A program made the translations under genes and the position numbers. Of a stretch of 64,000 nt of DNA, positions 34,232 through 42,403 are shown piece after piece (within the stretch, counting starts at the first letter, position 1; every line of letters starts with the position of its first letter). The stretch is from Chitinophagaceae bacterium PMP191F (GTDB taxonomy: Bacteria > Bacteroidota > Bacteroidia > Chitinophagales > Chitinophagaceae). The stretch lies in the NCBI GenBank assembly GCA_001302245.1, contig LGYU01000012.1, positions 62,001 to 126,000 of the forward strand, given 5' to 3'. The notes under the pieces are model-generated. The model searched no databases. It was not told the origin of the DNA and saw only the letters and a list, made by a program, of their open reading frames with translations.

Positions 34232-36157
34232 ATGAATTACCTGATGATGAAAAACCTTTGTGCCATATTTATACTGCTCATTTCTGCGCATACCGCTATT
34301 GCTCAATACGATCCGTCTAAAATCAGTAAAAAGGCAGTGGACCTGCTGGAAAAAGGTATTGGCCAGGCACAGGACGGCGATTTTAAGGGAGGCATTCTTA
34401 CCATTCAGCAGGCCATTAAACAGGAACCCCGTTTCCTGGATGCTTACCTGTCGGTAGCCGGCATGTACAGTGAAATGAAGAACTACCAGCAAGCCATTGA
34501 CAATTATCTGAAAGCCAAAGCTATAGACAGCATTTATTTCCGCGATTATAATTTAAACTATTCCATCAATCTTGCCGGTAAAGGCGCTTTCCAGGAGGCG
34601 CTGGATGCAGTGAATGTTTTTCTGGCCATTCCCAACCTCAACCAGCAAAGTATACGTGCCGGTGAATACCGCCGTAAAACCTACCAGTTTGCCATTGATT
34701 ACGCACAAAAACTTCCGCTGGGTGCTTACCGGTTCGAGCCTGCCAATATGGGCGATAGTATCAATAGCAATATGTCTGAATACTACCCTACCATCACCCT
34801 CGACGGCAAGGAGCTCATCTTTACACGACGTGTAAAAGGCATTAATGAAGACTTTTTCGGATCTGTCAATATCAATGGTACCTGGAGTAAAGCCCAACCA
34901 CTGGCCGGTAATATCAATACCAGTTCCAGTGAGGGCGCACAGAATATTTCGCAGGACGGGCAATGGCTCATCTTTACAGGCTGCAATTTTCCTAATGGCT
35001 ACGGCAGTTGCGACCTGTATATTTCTTATCTCACGCCACAGGGATGGAGCGTGCCCGAAAACCTGGGCTGGCGTATCAACAGCGAATCATGGGAATCCGG
35101 TCCTTCGCTGTCACCCGATAAAAGAGATCTATACTTTGCCAGCAACCGCCCGGGTGGATATGGCGGCAGCGATATTTATGTAAGTCACCGCTTACCCAAC
35201 GGACAATGGAGTGAGCCGGAAAACATGGGTCCCGGTATTAATACCGCAGGTGAAGAAGCCTGCCCGTTTCTTCACGCCGACAATCAGACCCTGTATTTTA
35301 CTTCCAATGGACATCCGGGTTATGGAGGCGACGATTTATTTATGGTAAGAAAAACAGGAAAAAACACCTGGAGCAAACCCATCAACCTGGGTTATCCTAT
35401 CAATACCATAGAAAATGAAGGCAGCATGGTTGTAGCCGCCGATGGCAAAACGGCTTACTATGCCAGCGACAGAAGCGATAGTCGCGGCCTGCTGGATATT
35501 TACACTTTTGAATTGCGCAACGATATACGTCCTTCCAGAACATTGTGGGTAAGAGGGAAAGTGTTTGACAAAAAAACCAATAAAGGATTACCTTCTGCTG
35601 TTGAACTTACTGATCTTGCCACGCAGGATGTACTGAGCAAAGTACAAACCGATGAAACGGGCAACTATCTCGTTACACTGCCTGTTGGTAAAGACTATGC
35701 CTTTAATGTTAACAGGAAGGGGTACCTGTTCTATTCAGAAAATTTCCCGTTAAGCCAGGGTGCACCGGATTCTACCTTTAACATTGATATTCCTTTACAG
35801 CCTATTGAAGCCAATGCTTCCATAGTGCTTAAGAACATCTTTTTTGATGTCAATAAATATGAGTTAAAACCGGAATCAACTTCTGAACTGGATAAAGTAG
35901 TAATATTGCTGCGCGATAATCCTACATTAAAGATCCAGATCAATGGACATACTGATAATGCAGGTAAAGCAGACGATAACATCACACTCTCTAATAACCG
36001 CGCCAAAGCTGTTGTTACTTATCTGGCCACTAAAGGCATAGAATTGCAACGATTATCCTTTAAAGGATTTGGCGCTACCCAACCAATAGCAGATAACACC
36101 ACCGAACAGGGACGGGCACAAAACCGCCGTACCGAATTGAAAGTTGTTAGTCAGTAG
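34232..36157 (+). CDS. OmpA-family outer-membrane protein with TPR and PD40 beta-propeller repeats
   Basis: 641 residues. Signal peptide (CAIFILLISAHTAIAQ); TPR-like helices at about residues 30-140 (AVDLLEKGIGQAQDG, FLDAYLSVAGMYSEMKNYQQ). Then come repeated PD40/WD40-like blades (YYPTITLDGKELIFTRR, GPSLSPDKRDLYFASNRPGG, PFLHADNQTLYFTSNG). A CarboxypepD_reg-like segment is at about 430-500, and a C-terminal OmpA peptidoglycan-binding domain follows (IFFDVNKYELKPESTSEL, INGHTDNAGK, GRAQNRRTELKV). The fold order matches the PorE-type T9SS-associated periplasmic anchor proteins of Bacteroidota; that assignment is an inference. Confidence 0.85.
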   Translation: MNYLMMKNLCAIFILLISAHTAIAQYDPSKISKKAVDLLEKGIGQAQDGDFKGGILTIQQAIKQEPRFLDAYLSVAGMYSEMKNYQQAIDNYLKAKAIDSIYFRDYNLNYSINLAGKGAFQEALDAVNVFLAIPNLNQQSIRAGEYRRKTYQFAIDYAQKLPLGAYRFEPANMGDSINSNMSEYYPTITLDGKELIFTRRVKGINEDFFGSVNINGTWSKAQPLAGNINTSSSEGAQNISQDGQWLIFTGCNFPNGYGSCDLYISYLTPQGWSVPENLGWRINSESWESGPSLSPDKRDLYFASNRPGGYGGSDIYVSHRLPNGQWSEPENMGPGINTAGEEACPFLHADNQTLYFTSNGHPGYGGDDLFMVRKTGKNTWSKPINLGYPINTIENEGSMVVAADGKTAYYASDRSDSRGLLDIYTFELRNDIRPSRTLWVRGKVFDKKTNKGLPSAVELTDLATQDVLSKVQTDETGNYLVTLPVGKDYAFNVNRKGYLFYSENFPLSQGAPDSTFNIDIPLQPIEANASIVLKNIFFDVNKYELKPESTSELDKVVILLRDNPTLKIQINGHTDNAGKADDNITLSNNRAKAVVTYLATKGIELQRLSFKGFGATQPIADNTTEQGRAQNRRTELKVVSQ

Positions 36158-36459
36158 GCAGATTCAAGTCCGGGAGACGCGAAATGCTGAACGCCTAACG
36201 TGGAACGCAAAAGGCAATACAAAAAGGGAAAGCAGAAGTTGTACAGAAGCTCTCTGCTTAATCTCTTGTGACTCTTGTTCTCTGCGGTGAAAAGAAACAG
36301 GCCAGAACCCGGAAGAGATAAGGTTCGTAAAGGCGCGAGGCAGGATCAGGTTTAGAAGGTTAAAAAGTCTTTGCATAAAGCAGGCTATGCGCAAGAATAG
36401 CGGCGATAGATCACATTTGACGATTCACGAATCAAACCCGGAACTTCAATTGTTTCTGC
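36158..36459. other. Intergenic region with degenerate words, no gene
   Basis: Holds 'gacgcgaaatgctgaacgcc' and 'taacgtggaacgcaaaaggc' (36175-36214) and 'ctcttgtgactcttgttctctgcggtgaaa' split over 36261-36292, both members of the window-wide word families. No terminator or exact promoter box was found. Confidence 0.4.
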
Positions 36460-37563
36460 ATGAATAACGATCTTATATACCAGCTTGCTTTAACGCAAAC
36501 ACCACATATCGGTCATGTACATGCCAGGATACTGGCGCAGCAATTTGAATCGGCAGAAGCTATTTTCAAAGCACCGTCCGGTATTCTTGAAAAAATAGAT
36601 GGCATTGGTCCCATACGTGCCCGTTCTATTAAGCAATTCAACAATTTCAGTGCTGCAGAAAAAGAAATTGCATTTATTGAAAAATACCGGATCAATACAT
36701 TATTCCTGAAAGATGAAAATTACCCGCAACGATTGTTGCATTGTTATGATCCTCCCACCCTGTTATTCTATCGTGGCAACGCTAATCTGAATGCATCTCG
36801 TGTAGTAGCAATTATAGGAACGCGCAATCATACTGAATATGGCAAACACATTACCGATACGCTGGTAAAAGAACTGGCGGCTTTTGATGTGCTGATCGTA
36901 AGCGGTCTGGCACTGGGTATTGATGCATTGGCACACAAAGCAGCGGTGAAACACCACCTGGCAACTACCGGTGTGCTGGCGCATGGTTTAGATACTTTGT
37001 ATCCACCGCAACATACCACGCTGGCTAAAGAAATGCTGAAACACAATGGGGGGCTGCTGACTGAATTTCCCAGCAATACGCCGCCCGACAAACACAACTT
37101 CCCCACCCGTAACCGTATTGTTGCAGGCATGAGTGATGCTATTGTTGTAATAGAAACCGGTATCAGGGGTGGCAGTATGATCACAGCAGAGCTGGCCAAC
37201 AGTTACAACAAGGATGTGTTTGCCATTCCGGGAAAAACCACCGATAGTAAAAGTTGTGGCTGCAACCAGCTTATCAAAAACAATAAAGCCATGCTGTTAA
37301 CAGATGCACAGCAACTGGCAGATACCATGGGCTGGACCGAACCGGTTAAACCACCTGCAAGGAAACAACAGGAAATTTTCATTGAGCTGACTGGCCCTGA
37401 AAAAATGGTGGTAACCCTGTTGACGGAAAAAGACACTGTGCATATTGATGAACTGACCATCAAAAGCGGTATCAGCAGCAGCGCTGCCGCAGCAGCTATA
37501 CTGAATCTTGAATTGCAGAACATTATTCAATGTTTGCCGGGAAAAATATACAAGCTGTTATAG
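36460..37563 (+). CDS. dprA: DNA-processing protein DprA
   Basis: Binds incoming single-stranded DNA and loads RecA in natural transformation. 367 residues. It has an N-terminal helix-hairpin-helix (ILEKIDGIGPIRARSIKQF) and a Rossmann core (VAIIGTRNHTEYGK, VSGLALGIDALAHKAAV, LTEFPSNTPPDKHNFPTRNR, IVVIETGIRGGSMITAELAN, FAIPGKTTDSKSCGCNQLI). The C-terminal winged helix has IDELTIKSGISSSAAAAAIL. No other competence gene lies nearby. Confidence 0.95.
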   Translation: MNNDLIYQLALTQTPHIGHVHARILAQQFESAEAIFKAPSGILEKIDGIGPIRARSIKQFNNFSAAEKEIAFIEKYRINTLFLKDENYPQRLLHCYDPPTLLFYRGNANLNASRVVAIIGTRNHTEYGKHITDTLVKELAAFDVLIVSGLALGIDALAHKAAVKHHLATTGVLAHGLDTLYPPQHTTLAKEMLKHNGGLLTEFPSNTPPDKHNFPTRNRIVAGMSDAIVVIETGIRGGSMITAELANSYNKDVFAIPGKTTDSKSCGCNQLIKNNKAMLLTDAQQLADTMGWTEPVKPPARKQQEIFIELTGPEKMVVTLLTEKDTVHIDELTIKSGISSSAAAAAILNLELQNIIQCLPGKIYKLL

Positions 37564-37569
37564 CATACA

Positions 37570-37600
37570 ATAAAGATCCCGGCATCATCTGCCGGGACCT
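37570..37600. terminator. Hairpin between convergent dprA and lipoprotein genes
   Basis: TCCCGGCA (37577-37584) and TGCCGGGA (37590-37597) form an 8-base stem. Minus-strand reading gives TCTTTATTG after it, so it better suits the minus-strand lipoprotein. The plus side has no T tract. Confidence 0.55.
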
Positions 37601-37612
37601 GGTACAACTGTA

Positions 37613-38113
37613 CTAATCAGGAATATTGTAATATTTTTTTACAGCGTAGTAATCTGAATAATCAACCGGCGCAGCCTGTCGTCCCCCAGGTAATACAGAG
37701 GATGCAGGAACAATAAACACACGTATTTTAGTAAAGGTCAATGCTGATGCATAAGCACCTGAGCCATCCGGCTTGTTTGCCCTGAGCGCAACAAAATAAT
37801 TACTGGGGGAAACGGAGGCTTGATAAATCAAATAACGCATTTCGTAAAGACCTCCTGAGCCCAAACCCGGAACAGGATACCATGCAGTTGACGTTTCGGT
37901 AGAAGGATTATAATAGATCAGCACCATGCTGGAGTCTATTTTACCCTGCGAAATATTCGATAAGGTAAGATTCAAAACACCTGTAAATGTCTGTGAACCG
38001 AAATTGTATTGAATAACGTTTGCATTTCCGGCAGGACCGGTATCACCTTTTTTACAGGAAACAATAGATGTAAACAGTACTAAAGCTGCAATTAAACATT
38101 TAGTGTAGTTCAT
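37613..38113 (-). CDS. Lipoprotein with a short collagen-like motif
   Basis: 166 residues. Type II signal peptide with lipobox (LVLFTSIVSCKKG, Cys near residue 20), immediately followed by GDTGPAGNAN, a G-x-x-G-x-x collagen-like stub often seen right after the lipid anchor in Bacteroidota. The rest is a beta-rich domain (VIQYNFGSQTFTGVLNLTL, YEMRYLIYQASVSPSNYFVA, IRVFIVPASSVLPGG). Probably a small cell-surface protein; function unknown. Confidence 0.75.
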   Translation of the reverse strand: MNYTKCLIAALVLFTSIVSCKKGDTGPAGNANVIQYNFGSQTFTGVLNLTLSNISQGKIDSSMVLIYYNPSTETSTAWYPVPGLGSGGLYEMRYLIYQASVSPSNYFVALRANKPDGSGAYASALTFTKIRVFIVPASSVLPGGRQAAPVDYSDYYAVKKYYNIPD

Positions 38114-38453
38114 AATGGCGTTTTTTAATTACAAGTAAGGTGATGCAAAAGTTAAAAGAAATCACGGCATAAACAATACCACTTTAATGGGTTTATTGGA
38201 TGCATACCGTGTAAAACCATTACCACAAAGCGGTATACAACTACCTGTTAGTGGTATTACAGTGCATACTTATATATTTACATTTTTTATCTGCATATAA
38301 ACAGGCACACTGCTACAACAAAAAATTGCGGCCGGTAAAACAGGTAATGGGCTATTTCCAGAAGGTTATCCTGCCGGCAGTTCAGATTCACTGTCTTTTA
38401 CAACCAACATAAAAACCCAATACAGGCAAGGGTTACAGCATATTCAAAATTCA
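38114..38453. other. Gene-free region between the lipoprotein and guaB
   Basis: No coding frame. An imperfect inverted motif, GCATACCG (38200-38207) and CGGTATAC (38230-38237), lies within a block that also repeats 'accattaccac' and 'gtggtatt'. It may be a diverged regulatory or mobile remnant; support is weak. Confidence 0.3.
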
Positions 38454-38486
38454 TTTGGAGCATATTTACCTGTAGCACTATCTTTG
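38454..38486 (+). promoter_or_regulatory. Promoter of guaB, adjacent to its start codon
   Basis: TTTG (38454-38457) and TATCTTTG (38479-38486) are separated by exactly 21 bases, the best match to the Bacteroidota consensus in this window. The guaB ATG comes 3 bases later, so the transcript would begin at or inside the start codon. Confidence 0.8.
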
Positions 38487-38489
38487 CAC

Positions 38490-39989
38490 ATGGCAACACG
38501 AATTAACTCTCCCCGGAAAAAATCCCCCGCGACAAATAAGTTTTTTGGTGAAGGTTTAACGTTCGACGACGTTTTACTTGTTCCTGCTTATTCACAGGTT
38601 TTACCACGTGAGGTGGATATTCGTACACATCTTACCAAAGATATAGTGTTAAACCTGCCCATGCTGTCTTCTGCAATGGATACAGTAACCGAGGCAAACC
38701 TGGCCATAGCGCTGGCCCGCGAAGGCGGTCTGGGTATCCTGCACAAGAATATGAGCATTGAAAAACAGGTAGAGCAGGTACGCAAGGTAAAAAGAAGTGA
38801 GAGCGGCCTGATCCTGGACCCGATCACTTTACACGAAGATTCTACTATTGGTGATGCATTGCGCCTGATGAAAGAGAATAAAATAGGCGGTATTCCTATT
38901 ATTGATAATAAACAGAAACTGGTTGGTATCCTCACCAACCGCGATCTGCGTTTTGAAACAGACGGCAAACGTAAAGTAAGGGAAGTGATGACCAGCGAGC
39001 GACTGATCACGGCACCGGAAGGTACCGATCTGAAAAAAGCAGAGAAAATATTACGTCAGCATAAGATCGAAAAACTGCCTGTTATTAAAAAAGACGGCAC
39101 ACTGGTTGGCCTGATCACTTACCGCGATATACTGCAACTGCAAAGTCATCCCAATGCAGTAAAAGATACTTATGGTCGTTTGCTGACCGGTGCGGCACTG
39201 GGTATTACCCGCGACCTGCTGGACAGGGCTTCTGCATTGCAACAGATCGGTGTGGATGTGGTTTGCCTGGACAGCGCACATGGTCACAGCAAAGGTGTGA
39301 TTGAAGCATTGAAAGCTGTAAAAAAGAACTTTAAAAAACTACAGGTCATCGCAGGTAATATAGGTACTGCTGCAGGTGCAAAAGCTTTGGCTGATGCAGG
39401 TGCTGATGCGGTGAAAGTAGGTATTGGTCCGGGCTCTATCTGTACCACGCGTATTGTGGCGGGTGCCGGTGTTCCGCAGATCACTGCCATTATGGAAGCT
39501 GCTTCTGTATTGCACAAACTGAATATTCCACTGATTGCCGATGGCGGTATCCGCTATACCGGTGATATGGTAAAAGCACTGGCAGCAGGAGCAAACCTGG
39601 TGATGATGGGCAGCGTTTTTGCCGGTACAGAAGAAAGTCCTGGTGAAACCATTATTTACGAAGGCAGAAAATTCAAACAATACCGCGGTATGGGATCTAT
39701 CGGTGCCATGAGCCAGGGAAGCGGTGATCGCTATTTCCAGGACGTGGAAGATGATGTAAAGAAATTTGTACCCGAAGGTATTGAAGGCCGCGTTGCCTTT
39801 AAAGGCAGCCTGAGCGAGATCGTTTACCAATATGTAGGTGGTCTGCGTTCCGGTATGGGTTATTGTGGTGCAAAAGATATCAAAGCATTGCAGCAGGCAC
39901 AATTTGTACGCATTACCAATGCAGGTATGAAAGAAAGCCACGCACACGATATCGAGATCACCAAAGAATCGCCCAACTACAGCAGATAA
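38490..39989 (+). CDS. guaB: Inosine-5'-monophosphate dehydrogenase
   Basis: Oxidises IMP to XMP with NAD in guanine nucleotide synthesis. 499 residues. The sequence shows [40 protein letters not shown], two CBS modules (about residues 95-210; [20 protein letters not shown] and [20 protein letters not shown]), [17 protein letters not shown], the catalytic Cys loop [38 protein letters not shown], and [14 protein letters not shown]. If transcription starts at the promoter box above, this is a leaderless mRNA; the next in-frame ATG is far inside the conserved domain, so the start at 38490 is preferred. Confidence 0.97.
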   Translation: MATRINSPRKKSPATNKFFGEGLTFDDVLLVPAYSQVLPREVDIRTHLTKDIVLNLPMLSSAMDTVTEANLAIALAREGGLGILHKNMSIEKQVEQVRKVKRSESGLILDPITLHEDSTIGDALRLMKENKIGGIPIIDNKQKLVGILTNRDLRFETDGKRKVREVMTSERLITAPEGTDLKKAEKILRQHKIEKLPVIKKDGTLVGLITYRDILQLQSHPNAVKDTYGRLLTGAALGITRDLLDRASALQQIGVDVVCLDSAHGHSKGVIEALKAVKKNFKKLQVIAGNIGTAAGAKALADAGADAVKVGIGPGSICTTRIVAGAGVPQITAIMEAASVLHKLNIPLIADGGIRYTGDMVKALAAGANLVMMGSVFAGTEESPGETIIYEGRKFKQYRGMGSIGAMSQGSGDRYFQDVEDDVKKFVPEGIEGRVAFKGSLSEIVYQYVGGLRSGMGYCGAKDIKALQQAQFVRITNAGMKESHAHDIEITKESPNYSR

Positions 39990-40013
39990 GTACATAATAA
40001 TAATTTAAGATAC

Positions 40014-40050
40014 AAGGCACAGGATGTTTTTCTCTTGTGCCTTTTGTTTT
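40014..40050 (+). terminator. Intrinsic terminator after guaB
   Basis: AAGGCACA (40014-40021) pairs with TGTGCCTT (40036-40043), followed by TTGTTTTT. Confidence 0.75.
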
Positions 40051-40100
40051 TCCCGGGTCTTGTACCCCAAACCTTATTATATTGCTTCAAATTATTACCG

Positions 40101-41267
40101 ATGAAACGGGTCCCGGTATTACTGCTTCTTTGTTTTTTTATACAACTGCAACTGCGTACGGATGCACAAACAGATTCCTGCAGCCTGCGCATCAGCCTGC
40201 TTACCTGCAGTCCCGGTGAAGAACTGTATTCTACCTTCGGACACAGTGCATTGCGTGTAACAGATTCTGTGCATGCAACTGATTATATTTTCAACTACGG
40301 CACATTTGAGTTCAACGATGATTTTTATGTAAAATTTGTTCGAGGCAAACTAAACTACTTTGAATCCATTGAATTTTTCAATGATTTTATGGCAGCCTAC
40401 CAGTGGGAGAAACGCGGCATTACCGAACAGGTACTGAACCTGAACTGCGAAGAAAAACAACAGTTGTTTGCCGCCCTGATGGTAAATGCCCGGGAAGAGA
40501 ACAAGTATTACAAATACGATTTCCTGTTCGATAACTGTACTACCCGCCTGCGTGATATTGTTTCCAAATACACCAGCAACAGAGTATTGTTTAAAAACAT
40601 TCTGCCCGAAAATATACCCACATTCCGCAATCTTTTGTACAGCTACCTGGACCCTGCCGGACAGCATTGGAGCAAATTTGGCATTGACCTGCTTCTGGGT
40701 AGCAAACTGGACAAAAAAGTAACCAATGAACAGGCTATGTTTTTGCCGGATTACCTGCTGATGGGTTTCGACAATGCCTTTACCAGCGGCAAACCATTGG
40801 TCAGCAGCAAACAGGTAATACTGGCAGCAGCTCCGCAACAACCCGTAACCACCTGGTTCCGTCCGGAACTGTTATTTTCAGTGCTTTTTGTATTGATTGC
40901 CGGCCTGTCGGTATCTAAATATAAAAGAGTGGCCCGTGCATTGCAGATTTTCGATATTGCCTTTTTTCTGCTGCTGGGGTTACTGGGTGTTTTACTCCTT
41001 TTTATGTGGTTTGGCACCGATCACATTGTGTGTAGCAACAATTACAATCTGTTATGGGCCTTACCCACTCATTTACCTGTGGCATTCATATTGCATAAAC
41101 AAAAGAAGTGGCTGCGGCAATATTTCATACTTACACTGGTCATCGCATTATTGCTGGCCGTATGCTGGAAATTTTTACCGCAACAATTGAATATAGGCGT
41201 ATTACCAATATTGGGCATTATTGCAGCCAGAAGCGCCAGAAGGATCGCGATGCTGAAAGATGCCTGA
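40101..41267 (+). CDS. DUF4105/Lnb-like membrane protein (possible lipoprotein N-acyltransferase)
   Basis: 388 residues from the ATG at 40101. Signal peptide (VPVLLLLCFFIQLQL), a periplasmic N-terminal domain with STFGHSALRV (His48) and FLFDNCTTRLRD (Cys146), a plausible Cys-His catalytic pair, then about four C-terminal membrane segments (LLFSVLFVLIAGLSV, IAFFLLLGLLGVLLLFMWF, LPVAFIL, YFILTLVIALLLAVC). This is the DUF4105 family, now named the Lnb N-terminal periplasmic domain. From memory, members in Bacteroides have been linked to lipoprotein N-acylation; that role here is inferred. The frame opens upstream at 40035, but those residues overlap the guaB terminator. Confidence 0.8.
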   Translation: MKRVPVLLLLCFFIQLQLRTDAQTDSCSLRISLLTCSPGEELYSTFGHSALRVTDSVHATDYIFNYGTFEFNDDFYVKFVRGKLNYFESIEFFNDFMAAYQWEKRGITEQVLNLNCEEKQQLFAALMVNAREENKYYKYDFLFDNCTTRLRDIVSKYTSNRVLFKNILPENIPTFRNLLYSYLDPAGQHWSKFGIDLLLGSKLDKKVTNEQAMFLPDYLLMGFDNAFTSGKPLVSSKQVILAAAPQQPVTTWFRPELLFSVLFVLIAGLSVSKYKRVARALQIFDIAFFLLLGLLGVLLLFMWFGTDHIVCSNNYNLLWALPTHLPVAFILHKQKKWLRQYFILTLVIALLLAVCWKFLPQQLNIGVLPILGIIAARSARRIAMLKDA

Positions 41268-41315
41268 TATAAGCCCTGATTCCGTACACAGGCACTCATT
41301 TAACCTATTGCAACC

Positions 41316-42113
41316 ATGACACAGGAAAGAATACTACTAATCAACCAACAACCATTGTTTTACCGTACCGCCGGTCAGGGGCAACCTGTTATGCTGGTAC
41401 ATGGATTTGGAGAAGATGGCTGTGTGTGGGAAAAACAGGTTGATTTTCTGAGTGAATATTTCCAGGTGATCGTTCCTGATCTGCCCGGCAGCGGACATTC
41501 GGCCCTGAATAACGACATTAGCATGGATGGCATGGCTGCCGTATTAAAAATATTGCTGGAAGAGTTACATATACCTTCCTGTATCATGATCGGTCACAGC
41601 ATGGGAGGTTATGTTACCCTTGCTTTTGCAGAAAAAAATCCCGGTATGCTACAGGCACTGGGACTTTTCCACTCAACCGCTTATGCAGATAGCGAAGAAA
41701 AGAAAACCAATCGTCGTCGCAGCATTACGTTCATCCGCGAACATGGCGCAGCAAAATTTCTTGAGCAATCAGTTCCCAATCTTTTTGGCGAAACCAGTAA
41801 ACAAGAACAGCCTGAACTGGTAAAAGATATGATTGAAGAATACGAAGGCTTTTCACCGGAAGCACTTATTGCTTACTATGAAGCCATGATACAGCGCCCT
41901 GACCGTATTCCTGTATTACAATCTTTTCCACGCCCTGTACTGTTTGTAATGGGTGCTTCTGATACCACCATTCCCGTACAACAGGGATTGCAGCAGTGTT
42001 ACCTGCCCGTTATTTCGCAGGTAGAAATATTAAAAAGTTCCGGTCATATGGGTATGCTGGAAGAACCGGACGAGACCAATTCACTGTTACTGAACTTCTG
42101 CACACTTGCATAA
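41316..42113 (+). CDS. Alpha/beta hydrolase
   Basis: 265 residues, cytoplasmic. It has the oxyanion HGFGEDG (after PVMLV), the nucleophile elbow IGHSMGGYVT (Ser95), the acid near VMGASDTTIP and the base in SSGHMGMLEEP. The cap is typical of esterase/haloperoxidase-type enzymes; substrate unknown. It is 48 bases after the Lnb-like gene and may share its transcript. The 290 bases after it (42114-42403) hold no gene. Confidence 0.88.
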   Translation: MTQERILLINQQPLFYRTAGQGQPVMLVHGFGEDGCVWEKQVDFLSEYFQVIVPDLPGSGHSALNNDISMDGMAAVLKILLEELHIPSCIMIGHSMGGYVTLAFAEKNPGMLQALGLFHSTAYADSEEKKTNRRRSITFIREHGAAKFLEQSVPNLFGETSKQEQPELVKDMIEEYEGFSPEALIAYYEAMIQRPDRIPVLQSFPRPVLFVMGASDTTIPVQQGLQQCYLPVISQVEILKSSGHMGMLEEPDETNSLLLNFCTLA

Positions 42114-42403
42114 AGTCAAAACGTCATTCCTTTTATTCAACGCTTTTCTAAAGTATTCATTAAAATATTACCGGCCTGCAATTCCGTATACATATATAAA
42201 TACTCCATTTTCAACTGTTTAATCTTCTTTTTCGTATTACAATTTGTCCATTTCGGCCAAACAGCCTGATACATATACCCTGATTTTTGTACATTCATAC
42301 ACAGAAAGGTCCGTTGCCCGGGAGTAATATCGAGCAGGAATACGTGTAACAGGTTTTACGACGGATTTTCACATTACAGAACGATATTCAGACCAGGTAA
42401 TTC

